Origin: Firmicutes bacterium HGW-Firmicutes-1
GTDB lineage: Bacteria; Bacillota; Clostridia; Lachnospirales; Vallitaleaceae
Direction: 5' to 3'
Assembly (NCBI GenBank): GCA_002841625.1
Contig: PHAG01000009.1
Coordinates: 1-64,000 of the forward strand
Length of the DNA stretch: 64,000 nt
The notes below the pieces were generated by a model. The model was not told the DNA's origin, made no database searches, and saw only the letters and a list, made by a program, of their open reading frames with translations. Positions 28,474-36,065 of this stretch are shown here, piece after piece. The translations under genes were made by a program, and so were the position numbers. Every line of letters begins with the position of its first letter. Positions within the stretch are counted from its first letter, which is position 1.

Positions 28474-29601
28474 ATGGAAATAACTAAAAAGACAAGGTAT
28501 ATTTATGTAGATAATTTAAGATTAGTTATGATCGTTTTTGTTGTTATGGTTCATCTTGCATGTACCTACAGCTCTATTGGTAGCTGGTATTATTATGAAA
28601 AGAAGACTCTTGATGACTTATCACTTATATTGTTTGCTTTTTTTCAATCATTTTCACAGGCGTATTTTATGGGGTTTTTGTTTTTACTTGCAGGTTTTTT
28701 TGTGCCAGCTGTTTATGATAAAAAGGGCTTTGGAAAATTTATTAAGGACCGATTTATTAGACTTGGTATACCAACCTTAATATATATGCTCATTATTCAT
28801 CCTTTTATCATAATTATATTATTAGGTAATCCATGGGAATTTACTTATTTGAAATACATAACATCGTTAACTTTTATTGGTGAATCTGGACCTCTTTGGT
28901 TTGCTTTTGCATTGCTTATTTTCACCTTTGTTTATGGAGTAATAAGACTCCTTTTAAATAATTGTAGAGAGCGAGTAGAGAAGGCATTACCAAACCTTAA
29001 GCTATCAATCATTATTATATTGATCATTGGTATAGGGTCGTTTTTAATTAGGTTAATACAACCTATTGGAACAAGCATTATGAATATGCAACTTTGTTTT
29101 TTCACTCAATACATCGTATTCTTTATTGGTGGTATATTGGCTTATAGAAACAAGTGGTTTGATAAACTTACCTATTCAACGGGGATCAACTGGTTAAAAG
29201 CTGCACTTACTATAGGTATAGCAACTTGGATAGGAATCTTAATGCTAGGGGGTGCTATGACAAACGGCTTCGATGCCTTTATGGGAGGATTGAGATGGCA
29301 GAGTTTTGCTTACACTATTTGGGAAGCTTTTATTGTTGTTGCAATGTCATTTGGGTTAATTGCACTTTTTAAGGAGAAATGGCATCATCAAAATAAAATA
29401 GGAAAGATTTTATCTGATAATGCCTTCGGGGTATATGTATTTCATGCACCAATTATAATTGCTATAACAATTCTCTTCAAATCGTGGAGCATCTTGCCAA
29501 TTGTTAAATTTTTTATAATGGGGATCATCTGCTTGCCAACTTGCTTTTTGATATCTCATTTAATCATTAGAAGGATACCACTGTTAAAAAAGGTAATATA
29601 G
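28474..29601 (+). CDS. Acyltransferase 3 family membrane protein
   Basis: The 375-aa product has about ten membrane helices and family features: RYIYVDNLRLVMIVFVVMVH with the conserved His near the N-terminus, FLLAGFF with an Arg-containing loop (KDRFIRLGIP), and GPLWFAFALLI. The family O-acylates sugars, glucans or peptidoglycan using acyl groups passed across the membrane, and this subgroup resembles MdoC/OpgC. Substrate unknown. AGGAGGAT precedes ATG 28474. It is convergent with the radical SAM gene, whose stop abuts it. Confidence 0.88.
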   Translation: MEITKKTRYIYVDNLRLVMIVFVVMVHLACTYSSIGSWYYYEKKTLDDLSLILFAFFQSFSQAYFMGFLFLLAGFFVPAVYDKKGFGKFIKDRFIRLGIPTLIYMLIIHPFIIIILLGNPWEFTYLKYITSLTFIGESGPLWFAFALLIFTFVYGVIRLLLNNCRERVEKALPNLKLSIIIILIIGIGSFLIRLIQPIGTSIMNMQLCFFTQYIVFFIGGILAYRNKWFDKLTYSTGINWLKAALTIGIATWIGILMLGGAMTNGFDAFMGGLRWQSFAYTIWEAFIVVAMSFGLIALFKEKWHHQNKIGKILSDNAFGVYVFHAPIIIAITILFKSWSILPIVKFFIMGIICLPTCFLISHLIIRRIPLLKKVI

Positions 29602-30675
29602 TTATTTTAATAAACTTTGAACCCAATCCTTTTTATGAAATAAGGCACAACCATGTTCGGTTTCTGAAAGGTGTTCGTTACTGTCGCGAATGGACTTTAG
29701 GAATTTTGATTGGAGTGCCTCTTTTAAATTTATTTGAAACAAATTTACATCTGAATATGGAGAAAATGGACATGGTTCTAAATCACCAGAGGCATTGATA
29801 TGAACGAAGCCTCTGCCAGAGGACAAACAACCACCCATCTGATTTTCATCTCCTGGAAAAGAGATGAATAGAGAGGCGTAATTTTCTCTTAATTGAAGTA
29901 ACACCTTTGCAAGTTTAAGACGTTGTGAAGATGAAATCTCAAGATGCTCAGTTTTACCGTCAATAGGAACATATTCAACATACAAGAAGCTTTTACATCC
30001 CTTCTGTATGAAGTTGTTAACGAATTCAGTGGAGGTTACCAAATCGAAATTTTCACAAGTAACAGTAATTGATGTTCCAAAAAAAATATTTTTATGAGAT
30101 AAGGCATCCATGCCCTGTAAAATGGTTTGATAAATACCTTCACCTCTTCTTGCATCTGTATCATTCTCATAGCCTTCCAGACTTATAATTGGAATTAGAT
30201 TTCTACTTCCTTCGAGAATATGAATAGTATGCTCATCAATATGTGTACCATTTGTGAAAATTGGGAAAATAATTTCAGGTATTTTACCTAGAAGCTTAAG
30301 TAAATCCTCACGAATGAAAGGTTCTCCTCCAGCTATAAGTATAAAAGAAATGCCAAGCTCTTTCGCTTCAGTAAATACTTCAAGCCACCTCTGAGTAGTT
30401 AACTCTTGCGTGCATTTCGAACTGTTAATTCGGTCATAACAACCAGTACAAGTCAAGTTACATTGGCTAGTAATACTAGCAATTAAAAATGCAGGAATGT
30501 GATAACCCTTCTTTTCCCACTCAGCCCTTAGTTTTTCAGCTGTACTTTGCCACAAAAGGTTCTTGACAATAAATTTTGAAAAGGCTGGCTTTCTCAATGA
30601 CACCTTTATGGCATTTCCTACCAAGTTTTTAATAGCCTTGTTCATTGTTAGGATATAATCTTGATCTGTTGGCAT
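29602..30675 (-). CDS. Radical SAM protein
   Basis: The 357-aa product has the cluster motif CNLTCTGC at about residue 72, the GGEP motif (LIAGGEPFIRED) for SAM binding, and a shortened SPASM-like C-terminus with Cys in GGCLSSGRG, LEPCPFSPY and HGCALFHK. It could modify a peptide or act in a small-molecule pathway; no substrate is visible. TAGGAGGA precedes ATG 30675. It is the last gene of a three-gene minus-strand operon with a metallo-hydrolase (9 bp upstream) and a VOC protein. Confidence 0.88.
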   Translation of the reverse strand: MPTDQDYILTMNKAIKNLVGNAIKVSLRKPAFSKFIVKNLLWQSTAEKLRAEWEKKGYHIPAFLIASITSQCNLTCTGCYDRINSSKCTQELTTQRWLEVFTEAKELGISFILIAGGEPFIREDLLKLLGKIPEIIFPIFTNGTHIDEHTIHILEGSRNLIPIISLEGYENDTDARRGEGIYQTILQGMDALSHKNIFFGTSITVTCENFDLVTSTEFVNNFIQKGCKSFLYVEYVPIDGKTEHLEISSSQRLKLAKVLLQLRENYASLFISFPGDENQMGGCLSSGRGFVHINASGDLEPCPFSPYSDVNLFQINLKEALQSKFLKSIRDSNEHLSETEHGCALFHKKDWVQSLLK

Positions 30676-30684
30676 ATAATCCTC

Positions 30685-31425
30685 CTAGCTTATTATTTCG
30701 AACATTTGGCCGCGCTTTGAAATTGTTAGTATATTTTTGTTTTCAAGATAGCCATCAATCTTTAACTGTTCAAACACACCATATTGATCGCCAAAATGCA
30801 TAGGGATAATGGTGCAATGTTCAGGCATAATTTTTTCAGTAAAATATTCAAGAGATAGTGCATAATTACGTTCAAGCCTTGGATCAACAGGTATAAACGC
30901 TAACTCCATTGGCAAACCTTTTAGCTTGCCTATTTCTGTTTTATATAAGACTTCTATACGATTCTTCCATTCATCGCTTTCCTCTTCCCAACGCCACCAA
31001 TTAAGATCACCAGAATGAAATAGATTTACTTCATCAACTTGAATATAAAAAGAAATACCTTCATCGTTGGACTTGAGTGTCAATATTCTTAAATCATCAA
31101 TCATACAGTCTTGATGAGGTTCCAAAAAATGAACATTATTACAAGTTACATCTTCTATATCATGGGATAGAATATAGGTGATTTTATGTGCAATATTTTC
31201 TTCTTGCCAAGTATAGATTACCTTATTATAGTGATCATGGTGCCTATGGGTTACAAAAACATAAACATCTAAATCTTTAAGATCTTCCGGACGGATAACA
31301 CCTCCATTTAGGGATTCAACTGTATCATAGGGTAAGTTATTATAGTAGTCAAAAATTAAGAGTTTATTATTGATTTTTACTGCAAAGCTGCTATTGTATA
31401 AATACCAGATTTTCATCCTTTTCAT
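30685..31425 (-). CDS. Metallo-beta-lactamase superfamily hydrolase (UlaG-like)
   Basis: The 246-aa product starts with the short UlaG-type beta strands (MKIWYLYNSSFAVKIN) and has the metal motif THRHHDHYNKV, a second ligand region in LFHSGDLNWWRWEEE and a late His in IIPMHFGDQYG. It should bind two metal ions and hydrolyse a small phosphoester or lactone, with unknown substrate. ATG 31425 overlaps the stop of the upstream VOC gene by 4 nt, so the two are translationally coupled. Confidence 0.88.
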   Translation of the reverse strand: MKRMKIWYLYNSSFAVKINNKLLIFDYYNNLPYDTVESLNGGVIRPEDLKDLDVYVFVTHRHHDHYNKVIYTWQEENIAHKITYILSHDIEDVTCNNVHFLEPHQDCMIDDLRILTLKSNDEGISFYIQVDEVNLFHSGDLNWWRWEEESDEWKNRIEVLYKTEIGKLKGLPMELAFIPVDPRLERNYALSLEYFTEKIMPEHCTIIPMHFGDQYGVFEQLKIDGYLENKNILTISKRGQMFEIIS

Positions 31426-31811
31426 TGCGTTTTCCTTGAAGATCTATCTGCAGGGATTATCTCAATCCAGAAACCATCGGGATCGGAAATGAAATACAGT
31501 CCCATTTTTTCATTTTCAAAACAGATACATCCATTTTTTTTGTGTAAGGCATAAGCGGCTTGATAATCATCAACGATAAATGCAAGGTGAATTTCATTAT
31601 CTCCTAATTTATAAGGTTCTTTCCAATCACGATACCAGGTTAGCTCAAGCTTGTGAATTGTTTCTTCATCACCAAGAAATACTAACATATAACTTCCATC
31701 CTCAGCTACCTTACGTCTAGTTTCAACAAGACCGAGATTTTCCTTATAAAAAGTGATACTCTTTTCTAAATCGAACACACTAATATTATTATGAGCAAAT
31801 GTAAATTTCAT
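31422..31811 (-). CDS. VOC family protein, glyoxalase I-like
   Basis: The 129-aa product has two vicinal-oxygen-chelate modules. All four glyoxalase-type metal ligands appear present: His in FAHNNISVFD, Glu in KLELTWYRDW, His in NEIHLAFIVDD and Glu in GFWIEIIPAD. That fits lactoylglutathione lyase-type activity, though the organism may use another thiol or substrate. AGGAGG precedes ATG 31811. It is the first gene of the VOC-hydrolase-radical SAM operon. Confidence 0.88.
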   Translation of the reverse strand: MKFTFAHNNISVFDLEKSITFYKENLGLVETRRKVAEDGSYMLVFLGDEETIHKLELTWYRDWKEPYKLGDNEIHLAFIVDDYQAAYALHKKNGCICFENEKMGLYFISDPDGFWIEIIPADRSSRKTQ

Positions 31812-31884
31812 TCTTCATCCTCCTAAAATTTAACGATAGATTAAGAGTATTATATCATTACACAAAATTTCTATCAATTGCTAC

Positions 31885-31913
31885 TTGCTAGAAATTCGAT
31901 TATTTGATAATAT
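31885..31913 (+). promoter_or_regulatory. Promoter placing the start at the 31920 ATG
   Basis: TTGCTA (31885-31890), a 17-bp spacer and TAATAT (31908-31913) predict transcription starting at about 31919-31921, which is the start codon of the next ORF. Confidence 0.5.
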
Positions 31914-31919
31914 TTTCTT

Positions 31920-32108
31920 ATGGAAAAAAAAGAAATCATAAACTGTGTAGGTTGTAATTACTATTATGTAACTTGGGATAAACAATTTCCTAAGGGTTGC
32001 AAGTATTTTGGATTCAAATCCATTAAAATGCCAAGCATCGTCGTTAAGGAAAGTTCAGGAGAGTGGTGTACTCTATACACTACAAAACAACAAAAAGAAA
32101 AGGAATAG
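31920..32108 (+). CDS. Small conserved Cys protein, probably leaderless
   Basis: The 62-aa product has CVGCNYYYVTWDKQFPKGC, then GFKSIKMPS and GEWCTLY. This pattern recurs in a small family found in Clostridia and Deltaproteobacteria and often left without a function. Four cysteines (CxxC, then two single Cys) suggest a zinc or iron-sulfur site. There is no ribosome site upstream and an in-frame stop at 31908 rules out an earlier start, while a promoter is placed so that the mRNA would begin at or next to the ATG. The function is unknown. Confidence 0.75.
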   Translation: MEKKEIINCVGCNYYYVTWDKQFPKGCKYFGFKSIKMPSIVVKESSGEWCTLYTTKQQKEKE

Positions 32109-32184
32109 TTTTCGTATTCCTTGTACTTTTTTAGTAGGTTAAGTACGTCTTTAAGATAATTTATCTGATTTTCTTGGTTATTAT

Positions 32185-32258
32185 GAAAGTTCTGCATAAG
32201 TAATTGGAAAAGCGGCAGGTAGGTAACTAGTCTTTAATTTATCTTAGCCGATTTTCTT
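32185..32258 (+). repeat. Dispersed intergenic repeat, copy C (tandem with D)
   Basis: The copy reads GAAAGTTCTGCATAAG, TAATTGGAAAAGCGGCAG, GTAACTAG and AGCCGATTTTCTTGG. Its start and that of copy D are 83 bp apart, forming a direct tandem pair. The 3' end of a further, degenerate copy (GATTTTCTTGGTTATTATG) lies just upstream at about 32167-32184. Confidence 0.85.
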
Positions 32259-32267
32259 GGTTATTAT

Positions 32268-32341
32268 GAAAGTTCTGCATAAGTAATTGGAAAAGCGGCA
32301 GATAGGTAAAACTAGGATTTAAGTTGTCATAGCCGATTTTC
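32268..32341 (+). repeat. Dispersed intergenic repeat, copy D
   Basis: The copy is nearly identical to copy C over the first 34 bp and the last 12 bp, with a divergent middle. Its 3' end overlaps the final codons of the convergent phospholipase C-like gene. Confidence 0.85.
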
Positions 32342-33053
32342 TGACATAGGATTTTTCGTGTTTTTTTATATCCTTCATAAATTGAACCATGCAACCTGCG
32401 CTTGTGCTTTGGGCAAGAGGTAAAGAACTTAAGGTCATTTTGAAAAAGCGAATTTTCAAAGGTTGTACATCACGATATTCACGATCAATTCTTAATGCGA
32501 TTCTAGCGTTGTATTCTAAATAAGATTTTACATCATTAAGAACGATAGGAGGATCGACTGAGCGATATTCACGTACCAAATCAAAAGTGTATTTAACAAA
32601 GTTTTCATAGCTTCTATGATTGTCAAGTAATCGTATTCTTACATGTTGTGGTATTGTAAGATCCTGTATAATGTGTATACATGCGCCAAAATAAAACATT
32701 GCTTTAGAGTAGTCCTTTATGATATACGAATGAAGTGCTTGGTTATAGTAAGTCTCTGCTAAAGTCAAGGCATGACTATGACCAAATAACCCTTTTCTAT
32801 TTTTGGGATTATAAAAATGACTGCTACTCTTGAAATTTTGATCTGCCCATACAGATCCTAACTGAATAGGTTTGATATATTTTTTCATTAGTTTATATTC
32901 ATCGTTATAGTTATATTCTCGTAAGAGACGTAATGCTTGAATATTATTAAATAAATGTACTTGACATTCAGTATGGATAATCATTTTTTTAATTGGATTA
33001 ATAAGTGCAAATAATATTCGCATACTATTTCCATAAAAGAGCTCGAATTTCAT
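32319..33053 (-). CDS. Zinc-dependent phospholipase C-like protein
   Basis: The 244-aa product matches the helical Zn-PLC fold of clostridial alpha toxin and Bacillus PC-PLC. Visible elements are HTECQVHLF, WADQNFKSSSHFYNP, FGHSHALTLAETYYNQAL and FGACIHIIQDLTIPQH, which together supply His, Asp and Glu zinc ligands. There is no signal peptide, so this is not an obvious secreted toxin; a cytoplasmic or spore-associated role is more likely. I start at ATG 33053 because CGGGAGGTAC lies 8-9 nt upstream; the frame is open to 33098 without a site. Confidence 0.82.
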   Translation of the reverse strand: MKFELFYGNSMRILFALINPIKKMIIHTECQVHLFNNIQALRLLREYNYNDEYKLMKKYIKPIQLGSVWADQNFKSSSHFYNPKNRKGLFGHSHALTLAETYYNQALHSYIIKDYSKAMFYFGACIHIIQDLTIPQHVRIRLLDNHRSYENFVKYTFDLVREYRSVDPPIVLNDVKSYLEYNARIALRIDREYRDVQPLKIRFFKMTLSSLPLAQSTSAGCMVQFMKDIKKHEKSYVRKSAMTT

Positions 33054-33162
33054 TGATATAGTACCTCCCGTATATGTCATTAAGAGTAGTTTCTCCATGT
33101 TGCTACAAAATAATCAAAAAAACCATTGATTATTAGTCTTAAAAAGTATATTATATGATTAA

Positions 33163-33181
33163 TACTTTGAATATCAAAGTA
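33163..33181. promoter_or_regulatory. FabT-like operator before fabV
   Basis: TACTTTGA and TCAAAGTA flank ATA in a perfect 19-bp inverted repeat 30 bp upstream of fabV. The core TTTGAATATCAAA matches the TTTGATTATCAAA consensus known for the MarR-family fatty-acid regulator FabT. No FabT gene is in the window. Confidence 0.6.
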
Positions 33182-33210
33182 ATAAAAGGATAGATAATGA
33201 GAGGTGTAGG

Positions 33211-34377
33211 ATGATAGTAAAATCGAAAGTTAAAGGCTTTATTTGCACTACGGCTCATCCAAAAGGATGTGCAAAGCATGTTGAAGAACAGGTAGACTAT
33301 GTGAAAAAAATGGGTGCCTTTGACGGACCAAAGAGAGCGTTAATTATTGGTGCCTCAACTGGCTTTGGATTAGCTTCAAGAGTTGCGGCTACCTTTGGAG
33401 CAGGTGCTGACTCAATCGGCGTTTCTTATGAGAAACTTCCAACAGAAAAGAAAACCGCTACTCCAGGTTATTATAACACAATTGCATTTGATAAGCTCGC
33501 CCAAGATGAGGGACATTATTCAAAAAGTATAAATGGTGATGCATTTTCAAATGAAATTAAGGATGCTACCCTTGAGTTAATTAAAAAAGAATTAGGGAAG
33601 GTTGACTTAATTATTTATAGTATAGCTTCTCCTAGAAGAATAGATCCTACCACTGGCATAATTCATAGTTCGGTACTTAAGCCGACGAAAGAACCTTATA
33701 GCAATAAAACCATAGATTTCATTACCGGTGAAATGTCACAGGTAACCATTAATCCAGCAACTGAGGAAGAAATATATAATACAGTTAAGGTAATGGGTGG
33801 TGAAGACTGGAGACTGTGGATGGAAGCACTTGACAATGCGGATCTACTAGAAGAAGGTGCAATTACAATTGCTTATTCTTACATAGGCCCAGAGCTTACG
33901 TTCCCGGTTTATAGAGATGGTAGTATTGGAAGAGCGAAAGAGCATCTTGAAGCTACCGCCCATGAATTAACGGATAGCCTCAAAAGTAAAAACATCAAAG
34001 CTTATGTTTCGGTTAATAAAGCGCTCGTGACTCAGGCAAGTTCAGCTATTCCGGTAGTTCCACTGTATATATCAATTTTATATAAAATCATGAAGGAAAA
34101 GTGTATTCATGAAGGTTGTATTGAACAAATGTATAGAATGTATAAGGAAAAGGTTTATGTGCCAACAGTAGAATTGGATGAAAAGGGTAGGATACGTTTA
34201 GATGATTGGGAAATGAGACAGGACGTGCAAGTAGAAGTTGATAAGATATGGAGTATTATTTCAAAAGATAACAAAGATCAGCATATAGATCTTGATGGAT
34301 ATAGTAAAGAGTTTTATAAATTATTTGGGTTTGGTATTGAAGGTGTAGATTATGATGAAGACGTAGAAGTTGGATAG
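33211..34377 (+). CDS. fabV: Enoyl-ACP / trans-2-enoyl-CoA reductase FabV
   Basis: FabV reduces trans-2-enoyl thioesters with NADH. The 388-aa product has the family start MIVKSKVKGFICTTAHPKGC, NAD-binding RALIIGASTGFGLASRVAATF, and the long Y-x8-K catalytic spacing that separates FabV from FabI (YRDGSIGRAK at about 236). Both the fatty-acid-synthesis FabV and the CoA-linked Ter enzymes belong to this family. A FabT-like operator upstream favours the fatty-acid role. GAGAGGTG precedes ATG 33211, and galE follows 28 bp downstream, probably in the same transcript. Confidence 0.93.
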   Translation: MIVKSKVKGFICTTAHPKGCAKHVEEQVDYVKKMGAFDGPKRALIIGASTGFGLASRVAATFGAGADSIGVSYEKLPTEKKTATPGYYNTIAFDKLAQDEGHYSKSINGDAFSNEIKDATLELIKKELGKVDLIIYSIASPRRIDPTTGIIHSSVLKPTKEPYSNKTIDFITGEMSQVTINPATEEEIYNTVKVMGGEDWRLWMEALDNADLLEEGAITIAYSYIGPELTFPVYRDGSIGRAKEHLEATAHELTDSLKSKNIKAYVSVNKALVTQASSAIPVVPLYISILYKIMKEKCIHEGCIEQMYRMYKEKVYVPTVELDEKGRIRLDDWEMRQDVQVEVDKIWSIISKDNKDQHIDLDGYSKEFYKLFGFGIEGVDYDEDVEVG

Positions 34378-34405
34378 ATAAATATACAAAGGGGAGTGTT
34401 ATAAG

Positions 34406-35422
34406 ATGGCTATACTGATTACAGGGGGTACAGGTTTTATTGGTTCCCATACAGTAGTAGAACTATTAGGCGAAGGCTATGAAGTTGTTATAGTTGACAA
34501 CTTTTCAAATAGTAATCCAGAGGTAATTAATAGAATTGAAGAAATAAGTGGTAAAAAGATTCGATTTTATGAGGTAGACTTGTTAAACTATGAAAAACTT
34601 GACAAGGTATTTTGTGAGAATGACATCTCGGCTGTTATACATTTTGCAGGATTAAAGTCTGTAGGAGAATCAGTAGCCATTCCACTTAGATATTATCATA
34701 ACAATATAACGGGTACATTGGTGTTGTGTGAACTGATGTCAAAACACAATGTTAAGAAGATGGTCTTTAGTTCTTCAGCAACAGTATATGGGATGAATAA
34801 CGTATCACCTTTAACAGAAGATTTATTACTTAGTACAACCAATCCGTATGGGAGTACTAAATTAATGATCGAGAGTATATTAAGTGATTTGGTAGTATCA
34901 GATCCAGAATGGAGAGTAGTACTACTTAGGTATTTTAATCCTATTGGAGCTCATGAAAGTGGAAGAATAGGGGAAGATCCTAATGGAATTCCAAATAATC
35001 TGATGCCTTTTATTACGCAGGTTGTAATTGGGAAAAGAGAGTCGCTGAATGTATTTGGAAGTGACTATCAAACGCCAGATGGGACTGGAGTAAGGGATTA
35101 TATTCATGTTGTGGACCTAGCAAAGGGACATCTAAAGGCTTTAGAGAAAATAAATGATGAAAAGGGTGTATTGGTCTATAACCTTGGAACAGGCATTGGA
35201 TATAGTGTTCTTGATGTTGTTCGGGCTTTTGAGAAAGTGACCAATATGCAAGTCTCATATAATCTTGTTGATAGACGTCCAGGAGATGTTGATATATGTT
35301 ATGCGAATGCTTCGAAGGCTCTAAATGAATTAGGGTGGAAGACAGAAAAGAATCTTGAAGATATGTGTAGAGATTCATGGAACTGGCAAATGAAAAACCC
35401 TAATGGATATGATAAAAGATAA
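34406..35422 (+). CDS. galE: UDP-glucose 4-epimerase
   Basis: GalE interconverts UDP-glucose and UDP-galactose using bound NAD. The 338-aa product has the NAD motif ILITGGTGFIGSHTVVELL at the N-terminus, the Ser in VFSSSATVYG, the catalytic YGSTK and the substrate-site sequence RYFNPIGAH. GGGGAGTG precedes ATG 34406. It supplies UDP-galactose for surface polysaccharide and is followed by a strong terminator. UDP-GlcNAc epimerase activity cannot be excluded. Confidence 0.95.
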   Translation: MAILITGGTGFIGSHTVVELLGEGYEVVIVDNFSNSNPEVINRIEEISGKKIRFYEVDLLNYEKLDKVFCENDISAVIHFAGLKSVGESVAIPLRYYHNNITGTLVLCELMSKHNVKKMVFSSSATVYGMNNVSPLTEDLLLSTTNPYGSTKLMIESILSDLVVSDPEWRVVLLRYFNPIGAHESGRIGEDPNGIPNNLMPFITQVVIGKRESLNVFGSDYQTPDGTGVRDYIHVVDLAKGHLKALEKINDEKGVLVYNLGTGIGYSVLDVVRAFEKVTNMQVSYNLVDRRPGDVDICYANASKALNELGWKTEKNLEDMCRDSWNWQMKNPNGYDKR

Positions 35423-35448
35423 AATTGAACTCTAAATAAGTTGAAGCG

Positions 35449-35489
35449 CACCATTGTAAAGAACTAAGTTCTTTACAATGGTGTTTTTT
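35449..35489 (+). terminator. Strong intrinsic terminator after galE
   Basis: A 16-bp perfect stem (35449-35464 with 35468-35483) with a TAA loop is followed by TTTTTT. It closes the fabV-galE unit. Confidence 0.92.
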
Positions 35490-35584
35490 GTTTACTAGGA
35501 AACTTTCATGACATGTTCTTTACCAGGTAAAATGAAATAATGTAAATGAAAGTTAGTAGCCATATGTCATAGGTTTTATTTCGT

Positions 35585-35660
35585 GGAAAGTTCTGCATAT
35601 GCAATTGGAAAAGCGGCAGGAAAGTAACGAGAATTTTAATTCGGCAAGGCCGATTTTCTT
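35585..35660 (+). repeat. Dispersed intergenic repeat, copy E (tandem with F)
   Basis: The copy reads GGAAAGTTCTGCATATGC, AATTGGAAAAGCGGCAGG, TAACGAGAATTTTAATTCGG and GGCCGATTTTCTTG. GAAAAGCGGC pairs with GCCGATTTTC (one mismatch), with an inner GAATT/AATTC stem. Confidence 0.88.
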
Positions 35661-35668
35661 GTTTAATA

Positions 35669-35744
35669 GGAAAGTTCTGCATATGCAATTGGAAAAGCGG
35701 CAGGAAAGTAACGAGAATTTTAACTCGGCAAAGCCGATTTTCTT
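35669..35744 (+). repeat. Dispersed intergenic repeat, copy F
   Basis: The copy is almost identical to copy E (about three differences over 75 bp), 84 bp downstream in direct orientation, so it arose by recent tandem duplication. A truncated third copy starts at 35751 (TGGAAAAGTTCTACTTTCCA). The 35423-36065 gap holds a terminator, these repeats and a promoter, and no gene. Confidence 0.88.
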
Positions 35745-35911
35745 GTACAGTGGAAAAGTTCTACTTTCCACGAAGCATAACAAAGCGTTAGATAGCACTT
35801 TTCTACATCGAGTGACACGTACTACTATTTTCCGATATATCCACAATACATTAAACAAATTATGACATAATATTAATAAAATTAAATATAAAAATAATAA
35901 TTATAAAATTA

Positions 35912-35940
35912 TTGACAAAAACTCATTATAAAGGTAGAAT
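35912..35940 (+). promoter_or_regulatory. Promoter of the 36066 operon
   Basis: TTGACA (35912-35917), a 17-bp spacer and TAGAAT (35935-35940) form a strong sigma-A promoter. The predicted leader (about 35948-36065) contains a degenerate member of the dispersed repeat family ending in CGATTTTTTTC. Confidence 0.7.
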
Positions 35941-36065
35941 GATAGATGATAATATCGGCTTTTTCATTGATGAAGAAAGCTCCAGTTGCAGATAGATACT
36001 TAAAATTTAGCTGGGCATAGTCGATTTTTTTCAAAGGATAAAATGCACATGGGGAGGGTAATAAA

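Noticed and set aside
32185-32341. CRISPR-like repeats (also at 35585-35744)
   Set aside because: Only two units per site, each about 75 bp and similar along most of the length, with no cas genes.
35506-35865. Short ORFs over the dispersed repeats
   Set aside because: They are translations of the repeat units in both directions, with no ribosome sites.
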